A stretch of 14,197 nt of DNA from VRUG01 sp965372745 (lineage in GTDB: Bacteria > Planctomycetota > Phycisphaerae > Sedimentisphaerales > Anaerobacaceae), in NCBI GenBank assembly GCA_965372745.1, contig CBDVDM010000037.1:1-14197 (forward strand), in the 5' to 3' direction. The translations under genes were made by a program, and so were the position numbers. Within the stretch, counting starts at the first letter, position 1. Every line of letters starts with the position of its first letter. Below, piece by piece: positions 6,484 to 14,040 of the stretch. The notes beneath the pieces were generated by a model. That model was not told where the DNA came from. It saw nothing but the letters and a program-made list of their open reading frames with translations, and did no database searches.

Positions 6484-8025
6484 TTATTCCCACTCAATCG
6501 TTGCCGGCGGTTTGCTTGAGATGTCGTAAACTACCCTGTTAACCCCCCTGACCTCATTGATAATCCTGCTTGAAATAACGCTTAATACCTCATGCGGGAT
6601 TCTTGAGAAGTCAGCAGTCATAAAATCAGTAGTATCAACCGCCCGAATCGCAACGACGTTTTCATAGCTTCTCTCGTCACCCATAACTCCGACAGTTGAT
6701 ATCGGCAAAATCACCGCCAGAGCTTGCGATATTTTTCTATAAAGCCCGGCGGATTTTATCTCATCAATAAGTATTTCATCGGCATTTCGCAGGATAGCAA
6801 GCCTGCCGGCGGTAATTTCGCCGATTATCCTGACGGCAAGTCCAGGCCCTGGGAATGGATGCCGCCAGACAATATCCTCAGGCAGACCCAAATACTTACC
6901 CACAACACGAACCTCGTCCTTGAATAAATCCCGCAAAGGCTCGATAAGTTCAAAGCCAAGCTGCTCTGGCAGCCCTCCGACATTATGATGGAGTTTTATA
7001 TTTGCCGCAGGATTACCGTCTTTGGAACCTGATTCAATGACATCAGGGTAGAGAGTGCCCTGGGCAAGGAACTTTGCATTCTTAATCTTTTTCGCCTCGG
7101 ATTTGAAGGCCTCGATAAATTCAGCACCGATTATTTTCCGTTTTTCTTGTGGGTCAGTAACGCCTTTTAAAGCGGTAAGAAATTGTTTCGACCAGTCGAC
7201 AACTCTCAGGTCGATATGGAAATGGTCTGCAAATGTTGAGACGACCTGGTCTTTTTCATTTTTTCTGAGCAGGCCGTTATCGACGAAAATGCAGGCAAGC
7301 TGCTTGCCTATCGCTTTATGGAGCAGTGACGCAACAACCGAAGAATCGACCCCGCCGCTTAGACCGCAAATGACAGTGTTACTGCCGATGCGTTTTCTGA
7401 CAGACTCGATAGTCTCGGTAACGAAATCAGACATCTTCCAGTCGCCGGAACAATTGCAAATGTTATAAAGAAAGTTCTTTAGAATGATAGAGCCTTTAGG
7501 CGTATGTGATACCTCCGGATGGAACTGGACACCGAAGAATTTTTTCTGTTTGTGTTTTACCGCTGCACAAGGACAACTATCTGTTGATGCAAGTGTAATA
7601 AAATCGTCTTTCAATTGGTCAACCTGGTCACCGTGACTTGCCCAGACGGTTGTAGAGTCGGGCATAGATTCGAAGAGGTCGGAATGTTCGGTAATAGAAA
7701 GAGTTGCTCTGCCGTATTCGTGTTTGTCTGCACGAATGATTTTAGCTCCGAGGATTTGACAGCCTAATTGCATACCGTAACAAATGCCAAGTATAGGAAC
7801 ATCAAGATTGAAGATGTTTTCATCGCATTTCGGAGCACTCGGGTCATAAACGCTCGCCGGGCCTCCTGAAAGTATGATTCCTTTTACGCCGAGTTCTTTG
7901 AGTTTCTCAGCGGTGGTATCTGAACGGCAGATGATAGAGTATACATTTTGTTCTCGAATGCGTCTTGCGATGAGCTGGCCGTACTGGCTGCCAAAATCAA
8001 GGATTGCAATCATCTCACGACTCAT
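6484..8025 (-). CDS. guaA: GMP synthase (glutamine-hydrolysing)
   Basis: This 513-residue protein has the full two-part structure that aminates XMP to GMP using glutamine and ATP. Residues about 5-190 are a class I glutamine amidotransferase. The nucleophile is Cys82 in GICYGMQ, with His169 and Glu171 in GVQFHPEVSHT. Residues about 200-390 are the ATP pyrophosphatase domain, with the P-loop SGGVDSS at 223-229. The C-terminal dimerisation domain contains WRHPFPGPGLAVRI and ends KPPATIEWE, the standard bacterial GuaA terminus. Length matches the usual 510-525. ATG 8025 agrees with the family N-terminus, though no strong ribosome binding site precedes it, which suggests translational coupling or leaderless-like initiation within the guaB transcript. 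It follows guaB after 32 bp; together they convert IMP to GMP in the cytoplasm. Confidence 0.98.
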   Translation of the reverse strand: MSREMIAILDFGSQYGQLIARRIREQNVYSIICRSDTTAEKLKELGVKGIILSGGPASVYDPSAPKCDENIFNLDVPILGICYGMQLGCQILGAKIIRADKHEYGRATLSITEHSDLFESMPDSTTVWASHGDQVDQLKDDFITLASTDSCPCAAVKHKQKKFFGVQFHPEVSHTPKGSIILKNFLYNICNCSGDWKMSDFVTETIESVRKRIGSNTVICGLSGGVDSSVVASLLHKAIGKQLACIFVDNGLLRKNEKDQVVSTFADHFHIDLRVVDWSKQFLTALKGVTDPQEKRKIIGAEFIEAFKSEAKKIKNAKFLAQGTLYPDVIESGSKDGNPAANIKLHHNVGGLPEQLGFELIEPLRDLFKDEVRVVGKYLGLPEDIVWRHPFPGPGLAVRIIGEITAGRLAILRNADEILIDEIKSAGLYRKISQALAVILPISTVGVMGDERSYENVVAIRAVDTTDFMTADFSRIPHEVLSVISSRIINEVRGVNRVVYDISSKPPATIEWE

Positions 8026-8057
8026 AATTCAACGCTCACTAAATTTTATTCACATTA

Positions 8058-9530
8058 TTATACTTCAAAAGGTTCACTTCCTGAATAGTTAGGTGCTTCT
8101 TTTGTAATTTGTATATCATGCGGATACGATTCGTTGAGCGAAGCAGCACTTACCCGTACAAACTGTGCTTTTGTTTTTAGTTCTTCGATATTTTTTGCTC
8201 CGCAGTATCCCATACCTGCCCTCAGCCCCCCTACCAGCTGATACATAAAGTCACTCAGTGTGCCTCGATAAGGTACGCGGCCTTCCACACCTTCGGGGAC
8301 GAGTTTGTCAGCTTTGGCGGTATTGTCCTGGCCATAACGTTCAGCTGAGCCTTTTACCATTGCGCCTAAGGAACCCATACCGCGATATTCCTTGAATTGT
8401 CTCCCCTTGAAGATAACAAGCTGGCCCGGGCTTTCCTTTAATCCGGCAAAGAGCGAGCCGAGCATCACAGAAGAAGCCCCAGCTGCGATAGCTTTTGTAA
8501 TGTCACCGGATTGTCTTATCCCGCCGTCTGCGATGACCGGTATGTTATGCTTTTTTGCAACTTTCGAACAATTTATGATAGCTGATATCTGCGGTACACC
8601 AACGCCCGAAATAATTCTTGTGGTGCAGATGGCACCGGGGCCGATACCGACTTTTACGGCATTTGCACCGGCAGCAATTAAATCTTCAGCAGCCTGGGCG
8701 GTAGCGATATTGCCTGCGATGATATCAATTTCGTATTTTGATTTAATATTTTTTACGGTATCGATAACATTTTGCGAATGACCGTGTGCGGTGTCGACAA
8801 CAATTACATCAATCTCAGCTTCAATAAGAGCGGCAATTCTTTCATGGTCGTTTACGCCGACGGCGGCACCTGCAAGCAATCTGCCTCGCTTGTCTCTTGC
8901 AGCACGTGGGAACTGCTGGACACGGTCGATATCTCTCATAGTGATAAGTCCTGCAAGCTCGCCGTTACCATTGACCAGGAGCAGTTTTTCGATTTTATGT
9001 TTCTGGAGAATTTCTTTGGCCTGTTCGAGAGTGGTACCAGCTGGACCCGTGACAAGATTTTCTTTTGTCATTACCGAATTTATTTCAACATCATAGTCCT
9101 TCAGGAACTTGAGGTCTCTTCTGGTTAATATTCCAACGAGTTTTTTGCCCTCAACAATCGGGATTCCGGAAACGTTTTGCTCGTTCATCATGTCCCATGC
9201 TATTTTAACCGGCTCGGCCGGCGATAATGTGATGGGGTCTAATATAACACCGTTTTCAGAGCGTTTGACCTTTACAACTTCTCGTCTCTGGGCCTGTATC
9301 GAGAGATTTTTGTGGATTATACCGATGCCCCCTTCCTGGGCAAGAGCGATGGCAAGAGCAGCTTCGGTAACGGTGTCCATGGCAGCCGAGACTACGGGGA
9401 TGTTTATAGTAATATTGTTTGTCAGCTTGGTAGAGGTTTCAGCCTGACTCGGAACGAAATCGCTTTTTGCAGGTATCAGAAGAACGTCATCGAAAGTAAT
9501 ACCATCGGCAATAATCTTGCTATTTCCCAT
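8058..9530 (-). CDS. guaB: Inosine-5'-monophosphate dehydrogenase
   Basis: This 490-residue enzyme oxidises IMP to XMP with NAD+, the committed step to guanine nucleotides. The TIM-barrel start, TFDDVLLIP, and SAAMDTVTE are present. Two CBS domains occupy about residues 95-205 (VSGIPIVEGKKLVGILTRRD and KLLLVNGNGELAGLIT). The active-site loop GIGPGAICTTRI contains the catalytic Cys302. IADGGIRQSGD, GSLFAG, YRGMGSLGAM and the flap region around AERYGQ follow. ATG 9530 is selected because GGAGG lies exactly 5 nt upstream. An in-frame ATG at 9542 overlaps that site and is unlikely. It is the first gene of the guaB-guaA-PAP2 run and is preceded by a near-consensus sigma70 promoter. The leader is only about 39 nt, which leaves no room for a riboswitch. 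Confidence 0.98.
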   Translation of the reverse strand: MGNSKIIADGITFDDVLLIPAKSDFVPSQAETSTKLTNNITINIPVVSAAMDTVTEAALAIALAQEGGIGIIHKNLSIQAQRREVVKVKRSENGVILDPITLSPAEPVKIAWDMMNEQNVSGIPIVEGKKLVGILTRRDLKFLKDYDVEINSVMTKENLVTGPAGTTLEQAKEILQKHKIEKLLLVNGNGELAGLITMRDIDRVQQFPRAARDKRGRLLAGAAVGVNDHERIAALIEAEIDVIVVDTAHGHSQNVIDTVKNIKSKYEIDIIAGNIATAQAAEDLIAAGANAVKVGIGPGAICTTRIISGVGVPQISAIINCSKVAKKHNIPVIADGGIRQSGDITKAIAAGASSVMLGSLFAGLKESPGQLVIFKGRQFKEYRGMGSLGAMVKGSAERYGQDNTAKADKLVPEGVEGRVPYRGTLSDFMYQLVGGLRAGMGYCGAKNIEELKTKAQFVRVSAASLNESYPHDIQITKEAPNYSGSEPFEV

Positions 9531-9575
9531 AAAAGCCTCCATGTAAATCAGCCACCCAGTAATATTAAGCGCATG

Positions 9576-9604
9576 AGTATAATATTGTTACAGGCATCAG
9601 TCAA
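9576..9604 (-). promoter_or_regulatory. Sigma70-type promoter of guaB
   Basis: On the minus strand TTGACT (9604-9599) and TATACT (9581-9576) are separated by exactly 17 bp, each one mismatch from consensus. The predicted transcript starts near 9569, about 39 nt before guaB. This is one of the clearest promoters in the window and probably serves guaB, guaA and the PAP2 gene. Confidence 0.8.
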
Positions 9605-9657
9605 AGATATTTTGAAATGAAAGATAACCTGCGAATTGTTCGGTTTAAAGAAAATGC

Positions 9658-9686
9658 TTGATTCTATATGCTGTTTCGCTTAAACT
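9658..9686 (+). promoter_or_regulatory. Sigma70-type promoter of the PEP carboxykinase gene
   Basis: TTGATT (9658-9663) and TAAACT (9681-9686) are spaced 17 bp. The predicted start is near 9693, giving a leader of about 45 nt ending in AAGGAGG. The -10 is weaker than that of guaB. It lies divergent from the guaB promoter, with about 54 bp between the two -35 elements. Confidence 0.55.
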
Positions 9687-9737
9687 CATGTGATTTTTTG
9701 AAGTCAATTATTTATATTAAGGAGGCAACAGGCATAA

Positions 9738-11618
9738 ATGGCAAATGTTAATGAAATATTGAAGGAAAAACTGACGCATGAACACTACGAGCGTCTGACG
9801 GCTTTGGAGAACCCGAAGCTGCACGAGTTTATATCAGATGCTATCGAGCTTACAAATCCGAAATCGGTTTACGTTTGCACTGATTCTGCGGCAGATATTG
9901 CTCATATACGCAAACAGGCAATAGCACTCGGAGAAGAAATAGCCTTAAAAACAAAAGGCCATACCTGTCACTTCGACGGTTTCCGCGACCAGGCACGTGA
10001 CAAGGCAATGACTAAATATTTGCTGCCGGCAGGTTCCGGCCATGATAAAAATCTAAATTCAATTGAAAAGATTGAAGGGGTAAAGGAGGTCAGATCGTTT
10101 TTAAAAGATTCGATGTCAGGGCGAGAGATGCTCGTATGTTTTTTCTGTCTCGGTCCGACAAATTCTGACTTTTCAATTCCGTGCGTACAGATAACAGATT
10201 CGCCATACGTGGCCCACAGTGAAACTATTTTGTACCGTTCTGGATATAAACAATTCGAAAAGATTGGAGCATCAGGTGACTTTTTCAGGTTTATACATAG
10301 CGAAGGAGAACTTGAGAATGCCGTTAGTAAGAATATAGATAAGAGGCGGGTCTATATCGACCTGGAAGAGAACCTGGTATACAGCACAAACACGCAGTAT
10401 GGTGGTAATACGATAGGCCTGAAGAAATTAGCACTTCGGCTGGCTATTCAAAAGGCCTCCAATGAGGGCTGGCTTGCGGAACATATGTTTGTGATGGGTG
10501 CGCATGGACCAGGCGGTCGAGTGACATATTTTGCCGGCGCTTTTCCGTCGGCATGCGGCAAAACGTCGACGTCAATGCTTCCAGGACAGACAATTATCGG
10601 TGATGATATCGCTTATCTGCGTAAGAAAAACGGCGAGATGCGATGCGTAAATGTCGAGAAGGGAATCTTCGGAATTATTCGCGATGTGAATTCCAAAGAT
10701 GACCCCATTATCCATGAAGCGTTGACAAATCAGGGAGAGGTAATCTTCTCTAACATTCTGCTGGACGAGAACTTAAAGCCGCACTGGCTCGGCATGGGCT
10801 GTGAGCTGCCAAAGCAGGGAGTCAATCACAGCAGTCAATGGCATGAAGACAAAAAGGACTCGAATGGTAATGTGATTACGGCATCACATAAGAATGCAAG
10901 GTATACCCTTAATATAGCTGATTTGGTTAACCGTGACCCGTTAACGGATGAGCCGGAAGGTGTCCCGGTCGGAGGCATTATCTACGGAGGTCGAGACAGT
11001 GACACATGGGTACCGGTTGAGCAGGCGTTCGACTGGACAGAAGGGATAATACTAAAAGGAGCATCGATTGAGTCGGAAACAACGGCGGCAACACTGGGCA
11101 AAGAGGGAGTAAGAGTGTTTAACCTGATGAGCAATCTTGATTTTCTATCGATACCTCTCGGTAAATATATTCAGAACAATCTTGATTTTGCAAAAGGAAT
11201 TGAGAAGCAAACTTCGATATTTTCAGTGAATTACTTTTTGAAAGACAAAGAAGGTAACTACTTAAACGGAATCCTCGATAAAAAGGTCTGGATGCTCTGG
11301 GCGGAACTTCGGGTTAACGGTGAGGCTGACGCAATTAAAACACCGACAGGCTTTATACCTGAATACGAAGATTTAGCGGGTTTATTCAGGAACGAGCTTA
11401 GCGAAGATTACAGCCTGGCGGCGTATATTGAGCAGTTTACAATTCGTGTGCCGGAGAATTTAGCGAAGATTGAACGTGTGGAAAAGATTTATAGAGAAAA
11501 GGTTTCTGATACACCGCAGATTGTGTTTGACACATTTGAGCAGGCCCGCAGGCGACTGAAGGCTTTCAGCGAAAAGCATGGTGAGTACATTTCGCCATTT
11601 GATTTAGAAAGTGCCTGA
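9738..11618 (+). CDS. pckG: Phosphoenolpyruvate carboxykinase (GTP)
   Basis: This 626-residue cytoplasmic enzyme interconverts oxaloacetate plus GTP with PEP, CO2 and GDP, linking the TCA cycle to gluconeogenesis. It belongs to the GTP-type family (usual length about 600-625), not the ATP type. Motifs seen are YGGNT at 221-225 (substrate site), AEHM at 247-250, and the P-loop FPSACGKTSTSM at 269-280 with the reactive Cys273. Metal-binding GDDIA lies at 288-292, with NAR at 386-388 and GGRDSDTWVPVEQAFDWTEG further on. The residue after GKT is Ser where most bacterial and animal enzymes have Asn; Ser is, to my knowledge, also found in archaeal-type sequences. AAGGAGG lies at 9719-9725, 12 nt before the ATG, slightly far. 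It is transcribed divergently from guaB. No obvious intrinsic terminator follows. Confidence 0.97.
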   Translation: MANVNEILKEKLTHEHYERLTALENPKLHEFISDAIELTNPKSVYVCTDSAADIAHIRKQAIALGEEIALKTKGHTCHFDGFRDQARDKAMTKYLLPAGSGHDKNLNSIEKIEGVKEVRSFLKDSMSGREMLVCFFCLGPTNSDFSIPCVQITDSPYVAHSETILYRSGYKQFEKIGASGDFFRFIHSEGELENAVSKNIDKRRVYIDLEENLVYSTNTQYGGNTIGLKKLALRLAIQKASNEGWLAEHMFVMGAHGPGGRVTYFAGAFPSACGKTSTSMLPGQTIIGDDIAYLRKKNGEMRCVNVEKGIFGIIRDVNSKDDPIIHEALTNQGEVIFSNILLDENLKPHWLGMGCELPKQGVNHSSQWHEDKKDSNGNVITASHKNARYTLNIADLVNRDPLTDEPEGVPVGGIIYGGRDSDTWVPVEQAFDWTEGIILKGASIESETTAATLGKEGVRVFNLMSNLDFLSIPLGKYIQNNLDFAKGIEKQTSIFSVNYFLKDKEGNYLNGILDKKVWMLWAELRVNGEADAIKTPTGFIPEYEDLAGLFRNELSEDYSLAAYIEQFTIRVPENLAKIERVEKIYREKVSDTPQIVFDTFEQARRRLKAFSEKHGEYISPFDLESA

Positions 11619-11713
11619 ATCAATTAGTACTCTATCAAGGTCGGATTAGTGGCTGTCATTGCAAGCCCATGATTTTAATCAGAGCCGCGAATGTTAATGA
11701 GCGGTATATTTAG

Positions 11714-11768
11714 CCTGCCTGTCCTCCGAAGTATATCTTTTACGAAGGATGGACGGTTTCACCGCAGG
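11714..11768. repeat. Imperfect hairpin, possible dispersed palindromic repeat
   Basis: Outer arms CCTGC (11714-11718) and GCAGG (11764-11768) pair. Inside them GTCC-TCC (11721-11727) pairs with GGA-T-GGAC (11747-11754) with one bulge, and a small AAG/CTT hairpin closes the centre. The wording (CCTGTCCTCCGAAG...CGAAGGATGG) resembles intergenic palindromes I associate with many environmental bacterial genomes. That resemblance is from memory and not verified. Confidence 0.45.
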
Positions 11769-11942
11769 TTTAGACTTACAAAATCATCGTTGACAGACTA
11801 ATAGGTGTGTTTAGTTCGTTAAAAACACAGGTTGCTTCTTAAAAACCCTTTGAATTATGTTAAAATGGGCAAAATTGCACGGGCACGTCTACTGCAACCA
11901 TTATTGCCAATTTAGGCTTCCTTTTTAGTGCCTGTTTTAGCT

Positions 11943-11966
11943 GTTTAAAGTACTTTTGCTTTAAAC
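11943..11966. promoter_or_regulatory. 8-bp inverted repeat, possible operator
   Basis: GTTTAAAG (11943-11950) and CTTTAAAC (11959-11966) are perfect inverted arms around 8 bp. The site lies about 36 bp upstream of the candidate -35 for the sigma54 activator gene. No T-tract follows, so an operator is more likely than a terminator. AT-rich DNA makes chance occurrence possible. Confidence 0.3.
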
Positions 11967-12001
11967 TGGGTAATATTTCCGCCAAAGTCCTATAATTTCC
12001 C

Positions 12002-12030
12002 TTGATTTTTCCAACTAAAAACGGTAGAAT
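12002..12030 (+). promoter_or_regulatory. Candidate sigma70 promoter of the sigma54 activator gene
   Basis: TTGATT (12002-12007) and TAGAAT (12025-12030) are spaced 17 bp. Predicted transcription starts near 12037, giving a leader of about 108 nt to ATG 12145. This would make expression of the activator sigma70-dependent. Confidence 0.45.
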
Positions 12031-12144
12031 ACTCGCAAGGATGGTGAGGCAGGGTTTGTCCAGAGCAATGCGGCTTAATCCTGTGTGACCGGAAAGCTGT
12101 ATACAAGTGAGAGAGAGTTAAGTAGTCCACATAAAGGTAGGGTG

Positions 12145-13209
12145 ATGAGACAGGACTCGAGTGGTAAGGCAGCTCGGCGTGCGCTGGCAAATCTCAGGAA
12201 CCCCTCAGCAGCAAATGGACGAGGGGTAAGTGTATCAAGTCAGCGTAAGGCGAACACTATTGGCCAGGAATTTATTGGTCAGTCTCCGGCATTTGATTCG
12301 ATTATCTCGATGATCGATATGGTGGCGATGCGCCTCTGTTCTGTTATCATAAGCGGTGAGACCGGGGCAGGCAAAGAGATGGTGGCCCGCCAAATTCATC
12401 TTCGCAGCGACCGCAGTGACAAAGTTTTTGTACCTGTTGATTGCACCACTCTGACCGGTCAATTATTTGAAAGTCAGTTATTCGGCCATGTTAAAGGTGC
12501 TTTTACTGGAGCGGTATTCGATACATTAGGCTTCTTCAGAGCCGCCAACGGGGGCACAATTTTCCTCGATGAAATAAGCGAAATACCACATGAACTACAA
12601 GCGAAACTTTTACGGGTACTTCAGGAAAACATTGTAGTACCTGTGGGGTCAACAAAATCCCATCCTATCGATGTTCGCGTGTTATGTGCAACAAACCGGG
12701 ATTTAGGGGAACTGGTGCGGGAAAAACGGTTCCGTGCTGATTTGTATTACCGGCTGAACGTTGTTGGAGTTGAAGTACCTCCGCTGCGTAAACGCAAAGA
12801 TGACATCCCGCCTTTAGCAGAATATTTCCTGGCAAATCAGTCGCTGTTTTATAATGAACCCCCAAAAGTATTACTTTCCGACACAAAGAAGCTGTTACTG
12901 AATTATTCATGGCCTGGTAATGTTCGTGAGCTGGCAAATGCGATAGAGCGGGCGTATGTCTTGAGCAAAGAGCGTGAGATTAAACCGGATGCGATGCCGT
13001 TCGAGATGATAATTAATGATGTTACAGCAGCACGACAGGAGCTTCCGACACTTGACGAGGTAAAGCGTAAGATAGTACTTCAAACCCTTACGTTCACTCG
13101 CGGCCGAAAAATGGCTGCGGCAAAAATACTTGGTATTGAACGTCGTCGTCTGAACCGCCTTATTGAAAGGCTTGATATCACCCTACCTACAAAGGGCGAT
13201 GGCGATTAA
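12145..13209 (+). CDS. Sigma54-dependent transcriptional activator (AAA+), no receiver domain
   Basis: This 354-residue bacterial enhancer-binding protein uses ATP hydrolysis to open sigma54-RNA polymerase promoters. The AAA+ core contains Walker A GETGAGKE (71-78) and the sigma54-contacting GAFTGA loop (118-123), fully intact. Walker B TIFLDE lies at 138-143, with arginine-finger region FRADLYYRLNV and sensor II WPGNVRELANAIERA. The C-terminus is a Fis-type helix-turn-helix (about 311-345, RGRKMAAAKILGIERRRLNRLIERL). The roughly 40 residues before the AAA+ core are too short for a REC, GAF or PAS domain. Activity must therefore be set by partner protein, expression or constitutively, as in PspF-like activators. 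ATG 12145 is chosen because AAGG lies 7 nt upstream; GTG 12085 would add 20 residues without a ribosome site. The downstream gene has a matching -24/-12 promoter. Confidence 0.92.
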   Translation: MRQDSSGKAARRALANLRNPSAANGRGVSVSSQRKANTIGQEFIGQSPAFDSIISMIDMVAMRLCSVIISGETGAGKEMVARQIHLRSDRSDKVFVPVDCTTLTGQLFESQLFGHVKGAFTGAVFDTLGFFRAANGGTIFLDEISEIPHELQAKLLRVLQENIVVPVGSTKSHPIDVRVLCATNRDLGELVREKRFRADLYYRLNVVGVEVPPLRKRKDDIPPLAEYFLANQSLFYNEPPKVLLSDTKKLLLNYSWPGNVRELANAIERAYVLSKEREIKPDAMPFEMIINDVTAARQELPTLDEVKRKIVLQTLTFTRGRKMAAAKILGIERRRLNRLIERLDITLPTKGDGD

Positions 13210-13289
13210 TAAATATTGGCGTAGGCGCAAAAAGCTATGCGGCATTTTCAGCAGAGCCTTACTGCCGAAAATTAGTAAATGCGTTTTGA

Positions 13290-13350
13290 GGAACTGATTG
13301 TCATAGTAACAAAAACCAGTGCCGCGAAAGCAGCTATGACAATCAGTTCC
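13290..13350. repeat. Perfect 17-bp inverted repeat
   Basis: GGAACTGATTGTCATAG (13290-13306) and its exact complement CTATGACAATCAGTTCC (13334-13350) flank a 27-bp spacer. It lies 81 bp after the activator gene. There is no T-tract, so it is not a typical terminator. It may be a remnant of a mobile repeat or a recombination product. Confidence 0.75.
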
Positions 13351-13409
13351 ATCAGCCAAATAATGTCATTCAGGGGATTACACCAAATCAAGTTAATTAT
13401 TGCACCACA

Positions 13410-13438
13410 CTGTCATTCCCGCGCAAGCGGGAATCCAG
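13410..13438. repeat. Dispersed palindromic repeat (ATTCCCGC-GCAA-GCGGGAAT)
   Basis: An 8-bp perfect stem, ATTCCCGC (13415-13422) and GCGGGAAT (13427-13434), closes a GCAA tetraloop and is bracketed by CTG...CAG. This is the widely seen 'VIPAQAGIQ/HSRASGNP' type intergenic repeat found in many bacteria. Apparent reading frames through it are artefacts of the repeat. Confidence 0.85.
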
Positions 13439-13460
13439 TTCATAATTCAATATTCCCTCC

Positions 13461-13499
13461 GTCATCGTGAGCGACGAGATACGAGATACGAACGACGCG
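13461..13499. repeat. Short-repeat patch GTCATCGTGAGCGACGAGAT with ACGAGAT tandem
   Basis: The stretch contains ACGAGAT twice in tandem (13474-13480, 13481-13487) followed by ACGA. It resembles the 'GTCATTGCGAGCGAAGC' class of intergenic repeats often next to the preceding palindrome. That association is from general knowledge. It is non-coding. Confidence 0.5.
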
Positions 13500-13500
13500 A

Positions 13501-13533
13501 AAACAGACCGTTTTGGAACAAAACGGTCTGTTT
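13501..13533. terminator. 15-bp perfect hairpin, terminator-like
   Basis: AAACAGACCGTTTTG (13501-13515) pairs perfectly with CAAAACGGTCTGTTT (13519-13533) around the 3-nt loop GAA. The stem itself ends in TTT but no longer T-tract follows. It is nearly symmetrical, so it could act on either strand. It lies about 290 bp after the activator gene and could end that transcript before the sigma54 control region. It may instead belong to the repeat patch. Confidence 0.5.
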
Positions 13534-13739
13534 GAGTGATAACCCAAATCAGGGCTCGGTATCGTTCGATAAATGTACCAAAAGCGTCGCTATTCCCGTC
13601 CAGACCACCTTCTGTCAACTCAATCTCTTCGTCCTATATTACTGTCATAACTGGAGTCTATCCTCAATTTTTTCGTTATATCCTAAAAAAATAATATCCA
13701 AAAAACAAAAGATTGTGACAGGAAATTTTTCATAAGTAT

Positions 13740-13845
13740 ACCATTATGGCCGGTAAAATCCAAAGTGGTCGTTTTTTTATAACGAATGTAAACATAAAAA
13801 CTTGCCTTAAAAACTGCCTCTTTCAAACAACCATAATGGTCGGTA
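13740..13845. promoter_or_regulatory. Two copies of ACCATWATGGYCGGTA, candidate upstream activating sites
   Basis: ACCATTATGGCCGGTA (13740-13755) and ACCATAATGGTCGGTA (13830-13845) match at 14 of 16 positions and start 90 bp apart. Each has a pseudo-palindromic core (ACCAT-W-ATGGY) as expected of a dimeric helix-turn-helix protein. Their cores lie about 222 and 132 bp upstream of the predicted start of the sigma54 promoter, within the usual range of enhancer sites. Binding by the adjacent activator is inferred. Confidence 0.55.
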
Positions 13846-13900
13846 TACAATCTTGTACTATATTTAATGTACCTATTATATGTATAACTTAAGTATCTTG

Positions 13901-13934
13901 CTTCCAGGAAGTTATAAAAAAGTTTTCCGGAAAA
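13901..13934. promoter_or_regulatory. Two TTCC/GGAA palindromes next to the sigma54 promoter
   Basis: CTTCCAGGAAG (13901-13911) is a perfect palindrome about a central base. TTTTCCGGAAAA (13923-13934) is a perfect 12-bp palindrome ending 6 bp before the -24 element. Their centres are about 22.5 bp apart, close to two helical turns. They share TTCC/GGAA half sites and could be an operator pair. Confidence 0.45.
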
Positions 13935-13940
13935 TACCCT

Positions 13941-13957
13941 TTGGCACGCGGCTCGCT
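13941..13957 (+). promoter_or_regulatory. Sigma54 (-24/-12) promoter
   Basis: TTGGCACG-CGGC-TCGCT matches the sigma54 consensus TTGGCACG-N4-TTGCW with a single mismatch in the -12 box. The essential GG (13943-13944) and GC (13955-13956) are separated by exactly 10 bp. Predicted transcription starts near 13967, about 74 nt before ATG 14041. Confidence 0.85.
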
Positions 13958-14040
13958 AAATAGAAAAGCGGCGAGGCGGAAAAGAGAGACAACAAAGAAA
14001 AAAGGAAATAAGTGGTAACACGTTTACAGGACACAGGAAA

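Larger units (their letters stand above)
11619..12144. other. Intergenic region between pckG and the sigma54 activator
   Basis: About 525 bp hold no convincing gene. It contains an imperfect hairpin, an 8-bp inverted repeat and a candidate promoter, each listed separately. A good -35 (TTGACA, 11790-11795) is followed 16 bp later by only a poor -10 (TAGTTC). I see no T-tract terminator for pckG. Confidence 0.6.

Noticed and set aside
7055..7468. 137-codon plus-strand ORF opposite guaA
   Set aside because: It is antisense to conserved GuaA coding sequence, and its composition reflects the codons of the opposite strand.
8392..9447. Plus-strand ORFs opposite guaB
   Set aside because: They are mirror frames of a highly conserved IMP dehydrogenase, with no signals of their own.
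9543..9575. Purine-type riboswitch before guaB
   Set aside because: The predicted leader is only about 39 nt and shows no paired stems.
12085..12144. GTG 12085 as the start of the sigma54 activator
   Set aside because: It has no ribosome binding site and adds 20 unremarkable residues; ATG 12145 has AAGG 7 nt upstream. It is not excluded.
11990..12190. 66-codon minus-strand ORF
   Set aside because: It overlaps the promoter and N-terminus of the activator, with no ribosome site and no recognisable domain.
13279..13735. Overlapping ORFs of 63-111 codons on both strands
   Set aside because: Their translations run through the dispersed palindrome and repeat patch (VIPAQAGIQ, HSRASGNP). Such frames are a known artefact of this repeat class; no ribosome site or conserved domain is visible.
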